Shown here piece after piece: positions 34,752 through 47,477 of a stretch of 64,000 bases of DNA. Below the pieces are notes generated by a model that did no database searches, was not told the DNA's origin, and was given only the letters and a program-made list of their open reading frames with translations. Source of the DNA: Adiantum capillus-veneris (Eukaryota > Streptophyta > Polypodiopsida > Polypodiales > Pteridaceae); NCBI GenBank assembly GCA_014529385.2, contig CM043956.1:86977721-87041720 (forward strand), in the 5' to 3' direction. Position numbers and translations under genes: made by a program. Each line of letters starts with the position of its first letter. The stretch's first letter is position 1.

Positions 34752-35472
34752 CTTTGGCAAGAAGAACAACTATGAAATCATTCTGGGAAGACCATTCATG
34801 CGACAATTGAAAATGGTCCAAGATTGGGGTTATGACCATATATACCTAAGACATATGGAAACCATAACAAAGGTAAACTTGAGGGACCATAGCTATAGGG
34901 ATGTGACGAGAACACCGGTTGAGGAGTTTGATTCCGCCACAGTAGCAGGATCAGAACTTCCAGCTTGGTTAGGTAAGCCTAAAGAACTGTGGATGTGTGG
35001 AGCTTCACAATGTGGTAGCTTGAAATGTGAGGAATGTATCCTAGAGCGGGTTATAGAGGATATGGACTATATCCTAGAACCATTTCCTGAAGAAGAGTTA
35101 GAGCCTTTTGGATGGGAACACATCTTGGCTACTATGGATGTGTGCGCCGTGGAGGATGCTCCCACAACAAAGTTTTGTGATGAAAATGGATATGATGTCG
35201 TTCCTTATTTTGCAGTGAGTCTAATCCAGGAAAACGAAGAGAACCAGACATCAACAAGCTCTCAAAATAAGGAGCAAACAAAGAAATGTGGAGAATCAAA
35301 AGATGAAGAAGACGAAGAGTTCTATGACTCTGTAGAACACTTCGAACTTCAAGAAGATCAACGACCCGGGAATCAATGTCATCGCTACACGAATAAAGTG
35401 CATCAAAAAGTGGATTCCAAAGTCCTTGGTGAAGACACAACCACCACAAGCATCCTCATATATGGCTCCTAA
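34702..35472 (+). CDS. E3 protease C-terminus and acidic tail
   Basis: From about 34745 this frame continues protease with IVDFGKKNNYEIILGRPFM, the conserved C-terminal strand and helix. It is followed by about 200 residues with no RT similarity: Glu/Asp-rich, with a CGASQCGSLKCEEC cysteine cluster near residues 93-106. In autonomous gypsy elements RT would begin here. The reading before 34740 in this frame is spurious. Confidence 0.7.
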   Translation: MLLLVALNMNTLLLIVDFGKKNNYEIILGRPFMRQLKMVQDWGYDHIYLRHMETITKVNLRDHSYRDVTRTPVEEFDSATVAGSELPAWLGKPKELWMCGASQCGSLKCEECILERVIEDMDYILEPFPEEELEPFGWEHILATMDVCAVEDAPTTKFCDENGYDVVPYFAVSLIQENEENQTSTSSQNKEQTKKCGESKDEEDEEFYDSVEHFELQEDQRPGNQCHRYTNKVHQKVDSKVLGEDTTTTSILIYGS

Positions 35473-36982
35473 TAAGGATGAAAAGACTCAGCTAGGAGGA
35501 ATACGACTAGAGAAATGAGCTAACAATGCTCTAATCAATGGGCTAGAAAAGTCCTCCAAGAAACTACCACCCACGAGCAAACAGACAGTAACTTTCCACT
35601 ACCAGCCAAAAAATCAAGGGAAAGTACAAGAAGTCAACCTTGCTGAGGATAGTAGCGATAGTGATGAATCTTACGACATCCCCTATCATCAACTCAAGCC
35701 ATCACTATCACCAACCCCTTCAGCAACAACCATGACAGGTCAAAAGAACAGGACAACAAGTCAAAGCCAAAAAGCTCGACAAATCTGGATACCAAAAAGC
35801 CAGATCGGCCAAAAACAGATATGGATCAAGAAGACAAAGATCTAATTGACAAATCACAACATCCAACACCAAAACAAAAACAAGGAAAGCGTGCACGAAC
35901 GGGTAAGAATATCACAAAATCGCAAGCTTTCACAACTCAGGTTTGGGCTCCAAAACTTCACAAAGTATGTCTCAGCAGCCACTACAACAGCCGAAGAACT
36001 TGTCACAAAGCAATGTCAACATGCAGCCGACAAGTCATACAAGTCAGCATCGAGTAGCTAAGCCACAAAAGGAGTGAGGTGTTAGTCCCAAAGCTTCAAG
36101 TAATATTATCTGTGGTCTAAGCGTCTTAGCTATTCTAGGTACTGCTCAAGCTGGAAGAGTTGAGCATATTTACGTTGTGTCGCTCATGTTGGTATAGGTG
36201 AGCAAAAGAGTCAAAGTCTACTATACTTAAGTCTGGCGAAGTGAAGGAGAAGGTCCAAAAGACACTCACTTACTGAGCACTGTGAGATACGAGTGGAGAA
36301 ACTTCTACATCGAAAACCCTTCTTGGAAAGGTGGAAGCTATTGAGACATCTTTTGATGTCACATATGCTACATTTATTCCTCGAAACACCCATCATCTCC
36401 TTCTTTCACATTGCATGATTTTGGTGACAAATTTCTCATATGCATATAGAGTGTCCCATAATTGGCACTTTCATCAGGCACTCTTTCCATGTTTCACCCA
36501 AGCACTCACCTTTCATGAACATGTACTTCACGTTCAACTGCTCAACTCCAATAAGAGCGTATACCAAAGGCATTTTTTTCCCACCGGGTTTTTTCCCTTT
36601 GGTCATCCAGGTTTTAGACCCTAATCTAAAGACACCTATCACCATCCTCTTGTACATATTCCTTCTACATCAACAATAAGGAAATTCTACTCAAATCAAA
36701 TGACAAATGAATTGGAGCACCAATTTCAGATCATAGCATACTTCTCCTCAATGGCAAGTCGAAGAATGGCCTACAATGACAAAGCTGCAGACAACACTAA
36801 CAACATGATTTCACAGGAACAAAGAAGTCCCCAATGAAGAAGAGCATACATAAAAGTAATCAGAGGATCTCAAAAGATGAATGGTTACAATGATAGATAT
36901 CCGCTCTAATGGATCATAGTTCTTGTTGTGGTTCGACAAAGATACAAGCAGTGCAACAGATGAAGCCAAACCAATAGCAAAG
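35473..36982 (+). other. E3 internal region without RT, RNase H or integrase
   Basis: 35480-36061 holds broken Ser/Lys/Gln-rich reading frames that seem to continue the protease-tail ORF. 36062-36982 has no frame I can assign; I searched by eye for RT, RNase H and integrase motifs on both strands and found none. Confidence 0.6.
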
Positions 36983-37008
36983 TGTTGACCAATGGGTCAA
37001 CAACACAA
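36983..37008. repeat. LTR-start-like hairpin TGTTGACC/GGTCAACA
   Basis: TGTTGACCAATGGGTCAACA then ACACAA. It matches the first 26 bases of the E3 LTR apart from two positions and directly abuts the helicase fragment. Confidence 0.85.
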
Positions 37009-37362
37009 GATCAGAAAGCCAATCACTCAATTCTACAGATTGTAGAAGTTGTTTCTGAGAATCACAAATAGTCTGAATTGACAGATTTGCTGAAGCAAGT
37101 GATGGATGGAGATTTCTCTATCCATGATGATAAGAGTCACGTTAAACGACATTCGGTTCTTTTTGAATTTAGATCTGGCAGTAGACCTATAATGACAGAA
37201 ACAGATGCTGCAACTCGGAGCGTGGATGTGAAAGACATAAAGTTCGTCATCAATCATGATTTTCCTGAATCATGTGAAGAATACATACATCGGATTGGAT
37301 GAACAAGACAAGCTACTGCAAAGGCTATAGTCTATACTTTCTTTCCAACAACAAAAGGACAG
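37009..37362 (+). pseudogene. DEAD-box RNA helicase fragment (DDX5/DBP2-like) captured in E3
   Basis: In one frame from 37009 the translation reads DQKANHSILQIVEVVSENHK, a stop, then LLKQVMDG, DFSIHDDKSH, LFEFRSGSRPIMTETDAATRSVDVKDIKFVINHDFPESCEEYIHRIG, stop, TRQATAKAIVYTFF. This is the C-terminal RecA-like domain of a DEAD-box helicase: motif V (normally ATDVAARGLD) is changed and motif VI (HRIGRTGR) is cut by a stop after HRIG. The segment between LLKQVMDG and DFSIHDDKSH is missing about 25-30 residues around motif IV. Host versions act in RNA unwinding and decay; this copy is a dead fragment. It lies between an LTR-start-like hairpin and the E3 3' purine tract. Confidence 0.85.
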
Positions 37363-37410
37363 CAAAGACAACATCGCCATCGACAATGAGGTCATGTCGG
37401 GGACGACATG

Positions 37411-37427
37411 AACGCGGAAGGGGGGAA
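37411..37427 (+). promoter_or_regulatory. E3 polypurine tract
   Basis: GCGGAAGGGGGGAA directly before the 3' LTR. Confidence 0.85.
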
Positions 37428-38384
37428 TGTTGACCGCGGGTCAACAACACAACATAACTCAAGTTTCGTACCAAAGTCTTATCTTTTGCGAGTTATGAAA
37501 TGCTGCGGATTATGGCTATAAACGTCATTTGTAATGAGTAGTTATTCTAGTTTCAGAAGCCGGGGTGCAATGGCACTTCCAGATTGTAAATACAAAGCCA
37601 TTTTACCCTTTCAACCCTATTTTTGGTTAAACCTAAGGTAGCCTTAGTATATAAGGTACCTAGGTCATTTTGTAAAAGAGGACTTTAATCATAATCAAAC
37701 TTAGCGCTGCCGTCTACTGTGTGTGAGAGAGAAAGAGAGTGAGTGTGAGCTTCATCCTCCCGCTACGCCCGGCTCTCTCAACACATTGGAGATCCGACTG
37801 CACCATTGCGGTAGGCTCGAGGAGAGCTACGCGACAACGCCAAGCATTCCACGCGAGATAAAGCGCACACACCGACGCATCTACGAGCTATTTGTGGCCG
37901 TAAGTGTATCAAACGATGTCTGTTTTCTACGTGCTAGTAGTCTATAGAATCGTGGCGACATAAGCTATGCATAGGTACTCATAAATTTTAGTTTCGGGCA
38001 CTTTTGAAATTCGGCTCTGTCATCCTATGTGTTTTCCACAGACGGGTTGAGAGTGAGGGTTTTGAGTGTAGAAGCTTAGGGACAAGTGTATCCTAGTGAG
38101 GGGATGGTGTTCCTTAAGTTTCGTATTAATCTGGTATGATTAGGTGAGTTACCTTCCGTATGTGTGTATGTGGTTAGGTGGTGTAGTTGAGAGCGGTGAG
38201 GTTCTTGATTGTGGTTTAGTTGGCCTTCCAGAGTGTTGTATGTGTAGGATGGTCTCAGCCTGACAAGCTTAAGAGATTTCCTCCATGTGACTATCGTGTC
38301 ATTTGTGTCCTCGATTGACATTATGTTGATCTAGGTAGTGTTTGCATGCACTTCATGGGTGTGTGAGTCGCTTCCCGTCCAACA
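37428..38384 (+). repeat. E3 3' LTR (957 bp)
   Basis: Matches the 5' LTR, one base shorter at the start. TATATAAGG at 37648-37656. Ends CCAACA. Confidence 0.95.
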
Positions 38385-38820
38385 CCTGTCTTGCAATTTC
38401 TATGGATAGATTGAATGTTATCAATAGTTAATTATTCCAAAGTGGAAATTTGGTAACTATAATGCATCTTGGATTCAAGGCAATTACTCATTAGTGCGTT
38501 CCCTCCTTTGACATCATATGCAACAGTATCGCTATAAAGGAACTAAGAAGAGGACCAACAACGATCGTGGTCACATAAAAAAATACACTACTACTACGCA
38601 ACAAGTTGACAACCCAAAAAAAATACACTACTACTACGCAACAAGTTGACAACCCTCCTCCTAACAGCCTCTGTTGTAGAGATGTTGCGGCATTGGAAGC
38701 TGTACAAGAATTTCAAAAGGACCTTTGTTCACTCAGTGAAGCTTCCCTTTTGGATTTGGTGCCAAAAGTCGTAGGGTCTTTCCTTTTTTACCATCACGAT
38801 AGATTGAAGTAGAATCCTTG
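38385..38820. other. Flank of E3 with a 40-bp tandem duplication
   Basis: Two copies of a 40-bp unit (ACACTACTACTACGCAACAA core) at about 38577-38655. The end of this interval enters a possible ORF described next. Confidence 0.6.
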
Positions 38821-39535
38821 GGTGCAGAGCACAAACTTTGGTTGTTCCCGAATAAAGGGTTTCTTGCTCCCATTTCTATGAAAACTTGGGTCTTCCTTGC
38901 CAACCTGGCACCTGCCACTATTGAAGAATGCAAGCTTAAGGTTCTGAAAGGGATACATCTCCTAGATAAGGGAGATCTGATTAAAGCTCCTTTCAATGTG
39001 ATTTTCCTTGACGACAAAAAATGCAGATCTAATACAGGTTTATATGCAAGAACCAAAGGTGTGATGACCTTTAGTAAAACTAATGCTAATTACTACACTG
39101 AAATAGTGTGGAATGTGTTCAGACCTTACCTTAAGTGTGCATACAGATTTTTAGATCGTAAAGTTGTTTGTGAGTTGAGCATCATTTGGTTTGACCATGC
39201 TATTTGGTACGCCCTCAACAATCTTCCAAATATCTTTCTTGACAAAGCAGAAGAGTTTCATCTCTCCCTCTTTTGTTTGTGGCTTGGTGGACAAACTAGG
39301 GATCTAGTCTTAGCTCAAATCACCTTTATACATTAGAGATCTATTATGTACGACACCCTCCAAGAGCTGGGCTCTGAAGGTTGTGGCACTCTGTTAACCA
39401 CTTATGGAGGTTATAAAGGAATCAAAGGTATGGTCGGTAAATCAAGCCTAATATGGATGATGATGATACTCAAGTTTCCAAATGCCCCAACACACTTGTC
39501 TCCTCGTCTGCATCTTACATCTCTTTCTTGACTCC
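38606..39535 (+). pseudogene. Unrecognised ORF, probably from an older retroelement
   Basis: 38606-38812 and 38818-39336 appear to be one coding sequence split by a frame change near 38812: the first ends in a stop but the second continues at once with about 172 open codons (WLFPNKGFLAPISMKTWVF, CAYRFLDRKVVCELSIIWFDH). 39346-39531 adds 61 codons in another frame. I cannot assign a family. It is followed by an integrase remnant on the same strand at 40242, so it may be the gag or extra ORF of the same decayed element, but nothing proves that. Confidence 0.35.
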
Positions 39536-40241
39536 CTCCTCTAGTGATTCTATATTTGGTAGAGGGAGGGCTAGAAGTTATACTAGAGGTCATGGCAAAA
39601 ACCTACCAATCCGAAATCTTTTGGATATGTGATGTGCAGGTATGAAGGAACGCCTGGCAGACTTTACCTACCTTGAAGGAAGAAGCATGTAAATAGAATA
39701 TTTACACACTACTTGTTTGCTAGCAAGATTTTGTAATTTTTTACTCCCCAACCTATTTTTATTGAATGCTTTAAACACTTTTTTGGACCAAATTTGTTGC
39801 TAAAAGATGTGATGTTTGGATGGAAATACTTGCCATCTATCAAAAGTCTCTTTTATTTTAATGATTTCCTGAATGAAGAGGTTTTTGTATGTGTTGGTCA
39901 CCAATATCCTAAGTTTTGGAAGTATTTTACTAACTTAGGCCTAGATGTTTGTACTTCTAACTTAGAAATCATATCGTGGATACACTTGTGAGGAGCCTCT
40001 TGAGTAAGGGCTTGGATCATATTCCTCCTTTTCCACTCAATCCTCAGCTTGCCTTCTTGGATTTACTTGAATGCCTGGCCGGCTTGGCCTTAAAACTCCA
40101 ACTGGAGGTTGATGTTCACTTTCTACTTACCTCTACACTTAAAACAAATTTTCTAGAGGCCAAATTGCCAGGGATAGAAGACTAACATATGAGCCTTGAA
40201 TCCCAATAATTTCTTAATATGGCCCTTTTGCAAAGTGAGGC

Positions 40242-40577
40242 ATGGATGCAATAGGCCCCATACCATACACTTCTACGGGGAAAGTCATCATGGGTATTGA
40301 CTACATGACTCAATGGGCGAAAGAAGCAAGCTCAACCCAAATCATTGTTGAAGAGGTATCAAAATTCATTTTTTATCATATTTGTAGTAGATTTGGAACA
40401 CCCTTGAAAATATTTTCCGATCGAGGGTCAAGTTTTAGAGCTAATCTTTCGAATGATCTCTTAAGGAGGTTAAAAGGGAAACACTATCACTCCATGCCAT
40501 ACTATCCTCAATGTAATGTAATAGCTTCCCATTACATCACTAGCGCCTTCACTTGTTGTGGCTGCTGGTCCCAATAG
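40242..40577 (+). pseudogene. Gypsy integrase core remnant
   Basis: 111 codons with GPIPYTSTGKVIMGIDYMTQW (first catalytic Asp) and RFGTPLKIFSDRGSSFRA (second Asp). The third position reads YYPQCNVIASHY, where the Glu is missing, and the frame then decays. The motif style resembles the integrase of E1. No other pol part is present next to it. Confidence 0.75.
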
Positions 40578-40903
40578 TTGATCAAGGGTATTCCTTCTGA
40601 GTAAGTGCACTTTGGCCACCAAGGTCATAAGGCTTTTAGAGACCATTTTCATGCTAATCTGATCGACTACACCCTCAACAAGCTTGATGTCTGATTTGAC
40701 AATTGTTTTTGAAAGAAATGGCTCAACCAGCAAGCATATATACACATGAAGGTGTTCACGCTAATTGGTAAAGGTGAAGGATTGCTCCACCTTTGTACAC
40801 ACACAGCTATATATACTATATATAAAAGAGAAACAGGCATGAACTAACACATGGTGATAAATCCCTCCTTTAGTGACCTATAGAGTTTTGGATGACACTA
40901 TTC

Positions 40904-42386
<1,483 letters not shown>

Positions 42387-42404
42387 TGGTGCCCCCACTG
42401 AGGA
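42387..42404 (+). promoter_or_regulatory. Primer binding site of E6
   Basis: TGGTGCCCCCACTGAGGA, identical to the sites of E1 (minus) and E8 (63049). Confidence 0.7.
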
Positions 42405-42483
42405 GCTATCTGATTGCTCCAAGACAAAGTCGTGATTTTGGAGCAGATGAAGTGCAGATTTTGAAGAGCAGGTGTTGTACAAG

Positions 42484-44683
42484 ATGGCTTGGACGGGTTT
42501 TCCTACTTTCACTAGGGTAGAGGATGCAAAAACCTTGCTGCTTGCAAGAGTATGGTATGTTCATGATAGAAGACAGGTTTGCAAAAGAAGAAGGTTCAAT
42601 ATAAATTTTCTCATTGTTGGTTTGTGGGAGTGCAAAACGGTGGTTTGATGGATTACGACAGAGAAAAAGATGAATTTTTCGGCATAAATACGTGCCAGCG
42701 ATGCAGATGCATCAGGTAAAGAGAAATTTGGATGATCTAAAGCAAAGGCTAGACGGAGGTTTCTAGGCTTTCATATGGGCATTCAAAGCCCTTTAGCAAG
42801 ATCTGATGGAGGTAACTGATACCCAAAGTGTTGATTTTTTAAAATTGAGTAAGTTTTTTTAGGTTGCATGCATGAGGAGGTCATGGATAAAGTGCATACG
42901 GATGGGCTTGTGACGTATGACAAGGCGGTGGAGTTGGAAAGAGGCCGGACCAAAAAGATATTGAAGAAGCAACAAGCCAGGCAAGGGTTGGCAAGTGCTG
43001 TGGTGCCTAAGCCCATTGAAGCGGTGAGGGTTGAGCCAAAGGTGGTGTAAACAAATGTACTGGTGCGGGAAGACAAGTGGAGTGGTTCCCATGCCGAGGT
43101 TGCCAATTAGGACGTCTCTAGTTGTGGAAGAAGTGAAGACAGTTCCAGATAGGGCGAGATAAGTGTTGCCAAATCAAGGTATGGTTGTTCACTCTCCTTT
43201 GAAGAATGGTAAAGATCAAAGGGTACGATTTGCAGATGAAGTTGAGGCGATAAAACTGGAGAAAATTCTTGAACTTGAGACAGAAGAGGAAGTTGATCTG
43301 AGTGAGTGCAACTCTCCAGATGCACATACAAGTTGGGAAACGGAGTCAACCTAGCATTAGGAAGAGAATGGGGTCTAGGAGGGCCTCTTTATTTGGCAAT
43401 TTAAGGAAGTCAAACGTTTAGTATTAAGAAATTAATCAAAGGAAACCTTTTGAATTCAAATAGGCAAAACGGCTAGTTTATTTGAATTCAAAGTTTCCCC
43501 CCAGAATAGAATTTAAAATATAGTGGGTAAAACCATATCATGTAGCATATCTATGGAAAGAGCTTGATGCGCAGATTGCAGATCTATGATCTCCGCTCAA
43601 ATTGGAGATCATATGTGGGCATTATGGAGAGCCAAAAATTATAAAATTGTCCACCTGCTTTTTGGGGGAAAAGTGCATCCTTTAACCACTCTTACACACC
43701 CACCATTCTTACACACATGGCGTACACCTATTCGTCAAAATGTTAATTACCTCCATAAGCTCATGGCAAATAAAGAGGCCCTCCTACTCCCCATCCTCTT
43801 CCTAATGTCCAAGTATGAAGAGTTTGATCTTTTGCATGTGCATGGAGATATGGTGGATATGTGTGAAGAGCAAGGAGCACTGCAAGCCGATATGTTCAAT
43901 GAGGGTCAAGTGGAGAAGTCTATGCCCACCTATGAAGATATGCAAGTAGAAGAGGTGATCAAAGAACATGTAGTTGAAGATGACATGCATGTGGAGTAGA
44001 TCAACCTTTAGGAGCCAGTGGTTGAAGAAAAAGGGCTTGATGATTGTATGGAGGGTATTGTTGGCAAAGAGGAGAGCACAAATCAGAGGAGGTGGAAATT
44101 CTAGTGCATCACGCATGTCATATGGCATATTAAGGAGATTCCCTATTTGTGTCCAAGTTGTCCAAAGAGGTATCCAATTCATGGTTGAAATAAATGATTG
44201 TAAGTGTAGCAATACAGTTTGTTATCCGCCGCCAGGTACAGAGTTCCTTCGAGAGAAACTCTGCTTTACATGGTTGGGAGGGAGGGTCAAAAGTGTTGGT
44301 TGGTACAAATGATGTGATTTTTGAGCCGGATGCATTGGTTGGTTCAGGTAATGTGCTTGCAGGTCCAAGTGTGTTAATGAGGCAGGTAAATGTGCGAAGA
44401 GATGGTAAAGTGCGTTGGGCATATTGTGTGCATGAATGGCCGCGGACATGGGTGAAACATTGGTGGAAGGTGCTACAAGTGGATGGATCAAATTAATGCC
44501 AAGTTTTTCATCTAGTTGGAAGCAGTACGCAGGGGATGGGACAACCCACTTGAGGTTTGGAAGCAACATGAAGCAGTAGTTCCTTGTACATATGGTAGTG
44601 TTTTTTATATTGCTAATATTGTTTGCCAGTTTTTACAGTTGGTAGAAGAATAAAGTGGTTTTTTGGTTGAACATGAATGTTCA
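42484..44683 (+). pseudogene. E6 internal region: gag-like start and decayed ORFs
   Basis: ATG at 42484 opens MAWTGFPTFTRVEDAKTLLL, resembling the gag starts at 4407 (minus) and 63906. Many stops follow. Open pieces at 42868-43050 (Lys/Arg-rich), 43163-43354 (acidic), 43586-43999 and 44194-44496 on the plus strand have no recognised domain. At about 2.3 kb from primer site to purine tract, there is no room for a full pol and no pol motif is seen, so this looks like a deletion derivative. Confidence 0.5.
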
Positions 44684-44700
44684 AAAAGGGGGTTGGGCAA
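44684..44700 (+). promoter_or_regulatory. E6 polypurine tract and 3' LTR start at 44701
   Basis: AAAAAGGGGGTTGGGCAA precedes TGATGGTGTAGCC at 44701, a plausible LTR start. Sequence from about 44840 to 45300 resembles 56470-56900. Confidence 0.5.
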
Positions 44701-45619
44701 TGATGGTGTAGCCAAAGCATCATTGTCAACCCTAGAAAAGGGCACAAAAAGTGATGTGTATGCTAATAAATGCATGGCAGAGGGCTAGAGCAGATGGGAA
44801 GAGCCTAGGAAGGCAAGTGGAAACAGAGATGTATGCTTTATGTGGTTTTTTAGGCCAGAAGGGCTCCAAAGTGCTCCAAATGGGGTGGCAGGTGAAGGAT
44901 GTCTAAAGTGCTATATTTTTTCATGGTGATGAAGGGCTTGAAGTGTTGAAGAAGTAGGTCCACACCGTTCATCAAACATAGCTACGATGTGCAAGTTATA
45001 ATGCTTTAAAGGTGAAGGTGTTTGCAGATCTGCTGAGACGAACAAGGCAAGTGGTACCAGGTTGTCCAAGCCAATTTCAATAGATAGATGTGTAGTGCTT
45101 AAATTATGGAGCGTGTAGATCTTTTCATATTGGAAATCTGAGTTTTGGATGCCAAGTTATTGCCAGTTCAAGTTTCATCGAGGGCCAGTTACGTGTCAAT
45201 TGTGTCACCGCAATCAGTGTGTCATTTAATTTTTTTGAACCCTTGACAAGACGTGTATGCATTCTTTGCGACAAGTGAAGGCCGTGGGAATTTACAGCTC
45301 GTCAATTGGGCATCGGGTCGACAAGGCACTGAAGTTTAGAGTCGACGACGACGGCTGCTAGACAAAATGGTACTAGATGTTTTTTTCAAGGTTTTGGGAT
45401 CTCAGTTCGAGGCCATCGGGTGGTCAAAATTCAGAGAAAGCCGGTGGAGTTCAAGCTTGGGATGCTAGTTTTTAATGGAGTGTCATGGCTCGAGCATCGG
45501 ACCCTTATGCATCAAATGGCAGCACCTAGAAGGTGGTGAAGGAAGAATGTTTTTTGTGACATTTAATAGGTGATTCTTTTGGTAACTTTGGAGACCTTGG
45601 AAGGTGAGTGCTCCCACCA
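44701..45619 (+). repeat. LTR-like segment (E6 3' LTR, end not found)
   Basis: Diverged similarity to the LTR-like segment at 56339 onward (shared AGAAGGGCTCCAA, GGGTGGCA, and GTGTGTAGT with GTGGAGC). The LTR end is not seen before the tandem arrays. Confidence 0.4.
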
Positions 45620-45925
45620 CCTTTGTATGATGTGTCCTTATGAGCATAATTGCCATGCTTTACTTAATGCAGTCCATTTGTACCTAACCTTTGCAAAATG
45701 TGTCTTTATGATTATAGTCGTCTTGTTCTAATTTATGCAGTTCACTTGTACCACACCTTTGTACAATGTGTCTTTATGAGCGTGGTTTCCATGTTTTATG
45801 TTATGCAGTCCACTTGTACCAAACCTTTTCACAATGTGTCTTTATGTTTATAGTCGTCATGTTCTAATTTAGCAGTTTCCTTATACTACACCTTTTGTGC
45901 ATTGTATCTTTATGACTCATGGCCA
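45620..45925. repeat. 68-bp tandem repeat with dimeric higher order
   Basis: Units start at 45620, 45688, 45756, 45824 and 45891 (partial). Units 1 and 3 share GAGC.T..TT.CCATG; units 2 and 4 share TATAGTCGTC.TGTTCTAATTTA, so the array is A-B-A-B. Confidence 0.9.
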
Positions 45926-45964
45926 TCACAATCCATCTTAATGGGAATGTATGGCCATGAAACT

Positions 45965-47330
45965 GTGTACGAGTGGGGTAAGCACACTAATACCCACCCC
46001 TTAAAAGTTCGATGGCCATCTCAAATTGTCTTGATGGTCAAGTGCAACACAATTGCCAAATTTTAGCCGTTGGGTCCACAGCGAGCCCAAAGCCAAAAAC
46101 TTGGCAATTGTGCCGCCTTAGACAGTCTTGACAGGAACATATGGCAAGGAAAATTTGTAGGGTGAGGGAAGTACATTAATACCTACCCCTAGAAATCTTC
46201 ATGTCCATCGTTACAGTCCAAGGCAGCACAGTTGCCAACTTTTGGCCGTTGGACCCTCGGCAAGCCCAAAGCCAAAAAAATTGACGATTGTGCCGCCTCG
46301 ATCAACGAGACCAGAACGAATGCCCATGAAACTTTGTGAGGGTATGGGAAGCACACTAATCCCACCCTTGCAAAGTTTCATGTCCATCACAATCCGTCTC
46401 ATTAGTCAAGGGTGGCACATTCTCCAACTTTTGGCCATTGGGCCCTTGGCGAGCCCAAAGCCAAACAAAATTGGAGAGACTATGCGACCCTGGACCAATG
46501 AGACAAGAATGGGTGCCCATGAAACTATGTGGGGGTAGGTAAATCACACTAATACCCACCCTTATAAAGTTTCATGGCCATCATATATCGTCTCGACGAT
46601 CAAGCCAGCACATTTGCCAACTTTTGGCCGTTGGGCCCTTGGCAAGCCCAAAGCCAAACAAAATTGGCAATTGTGCCACTCTACACCAACGAAAAAAGAA
46701 CGGATGTCCATTAAACTTTGTGGAGGTAGGAAAATCATACTAATCCCCACTCATGCAAAGTTTCAAGACCATCACAATCTATCTCAAGACAACAGTCCAA
46801 GGTGGCACATTCGCTAACTTTTGGCCGTTGGGTCCTTGGCAAGCCCAAAGCCAAAACTTGGTGATTGTACTGCCCTAGACCGACAAGACAAGAATGTATA
46901 GCCATGAGACATTGTAGGGGTAGGGTAAAAACACTAATCCTTGCACTCACAAAGTTTCATGGCCATCGTAATCCATCTCGATGGTCAAGGGTGACACATT
47001 CACCAACTTTTGGTTGTTGAGCCCTTGACGAGCCCAAAGGCAAAAAATTTGGATATTGTGCCATCTTGAGCCAATGAGATGAGAAAGGATGGCCATGAAA
47101 CTTTTCAAGGGTGGAAAAATCACACTAATCTCCACCCCTACAAAGTTTCATGGACATCAAAATTTGTCTCGATGGTAAACAATGACACATTCACCAACTT
47201 TTGGCGTTAGACGCTCGAGAAGCCCAAAGCCAAACAATTTGGTGATTGTGATGTCTTGGACCGACAAGATGGGAACAGATGGCCATGAAACTTTGCAAGA
47301 GTATGGGAATCACACTATTCCCCACCTGAC
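45965..47330. repeat. About 190-bp tandem array, seven diverged units
   Basis: The TTTTGGCC-type anchor (degenerate in units 1, 6 and 7) recurs at 46061, 46240, 46429, 46622, 46819, 47008 and 47199 (spacing 179-197). AGCCCAAAG(C/G)C(A) follows each time. Most units also contain GGCCATGAAACTTTG and its reverse complement about 35 bases apart. Confidence 0.9.
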
Positions 47331-47422
47331 CATAGTAGAGATGGAGAAGAAGAGACTTTCATTGGCTTGGATTTGCATCCATAGCCAAGAGCTTGAGCAT
47401 AGAGTCTGTCTCTAGAGCTCCC

Positions 47423-47426
<4 letters not shown>

Positions 47427-47475
<49 letters not shown>
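47427..47475. repeat. (GA)n microsatellite
   Basis: About 49 bases of GA. Confidence 0.95.

Positions 47476-47477
<2 letters not shown>

Larger units (their letters stand above)
27925..38384 (+). mobile_element. E3: complete gag-protease-only Ty3/gypsy element
   Basis: 10.46 kb with near-identical LTRs (27925-28882 and 37428-38384), primer site, purine tract and flanking CCCGT (27920-27924) and CCTGT (38385-38389), a 5-bp target duplication with one mismatch. Between the LTRs I find a long leader, gag, protease and a captured helicase fragment, but no RT, RNase H or integrase motif in any frame, so it must rely on proteins from a partner. The primer site resembles that of Athila-type elements. 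Confidence 0.9.

Noticed and set aside
36331-36679. Plus ORFs of 97 and 79 codons in E3
   Set aside because: Overlapping frames with no domain; no silent-site evidence is available.
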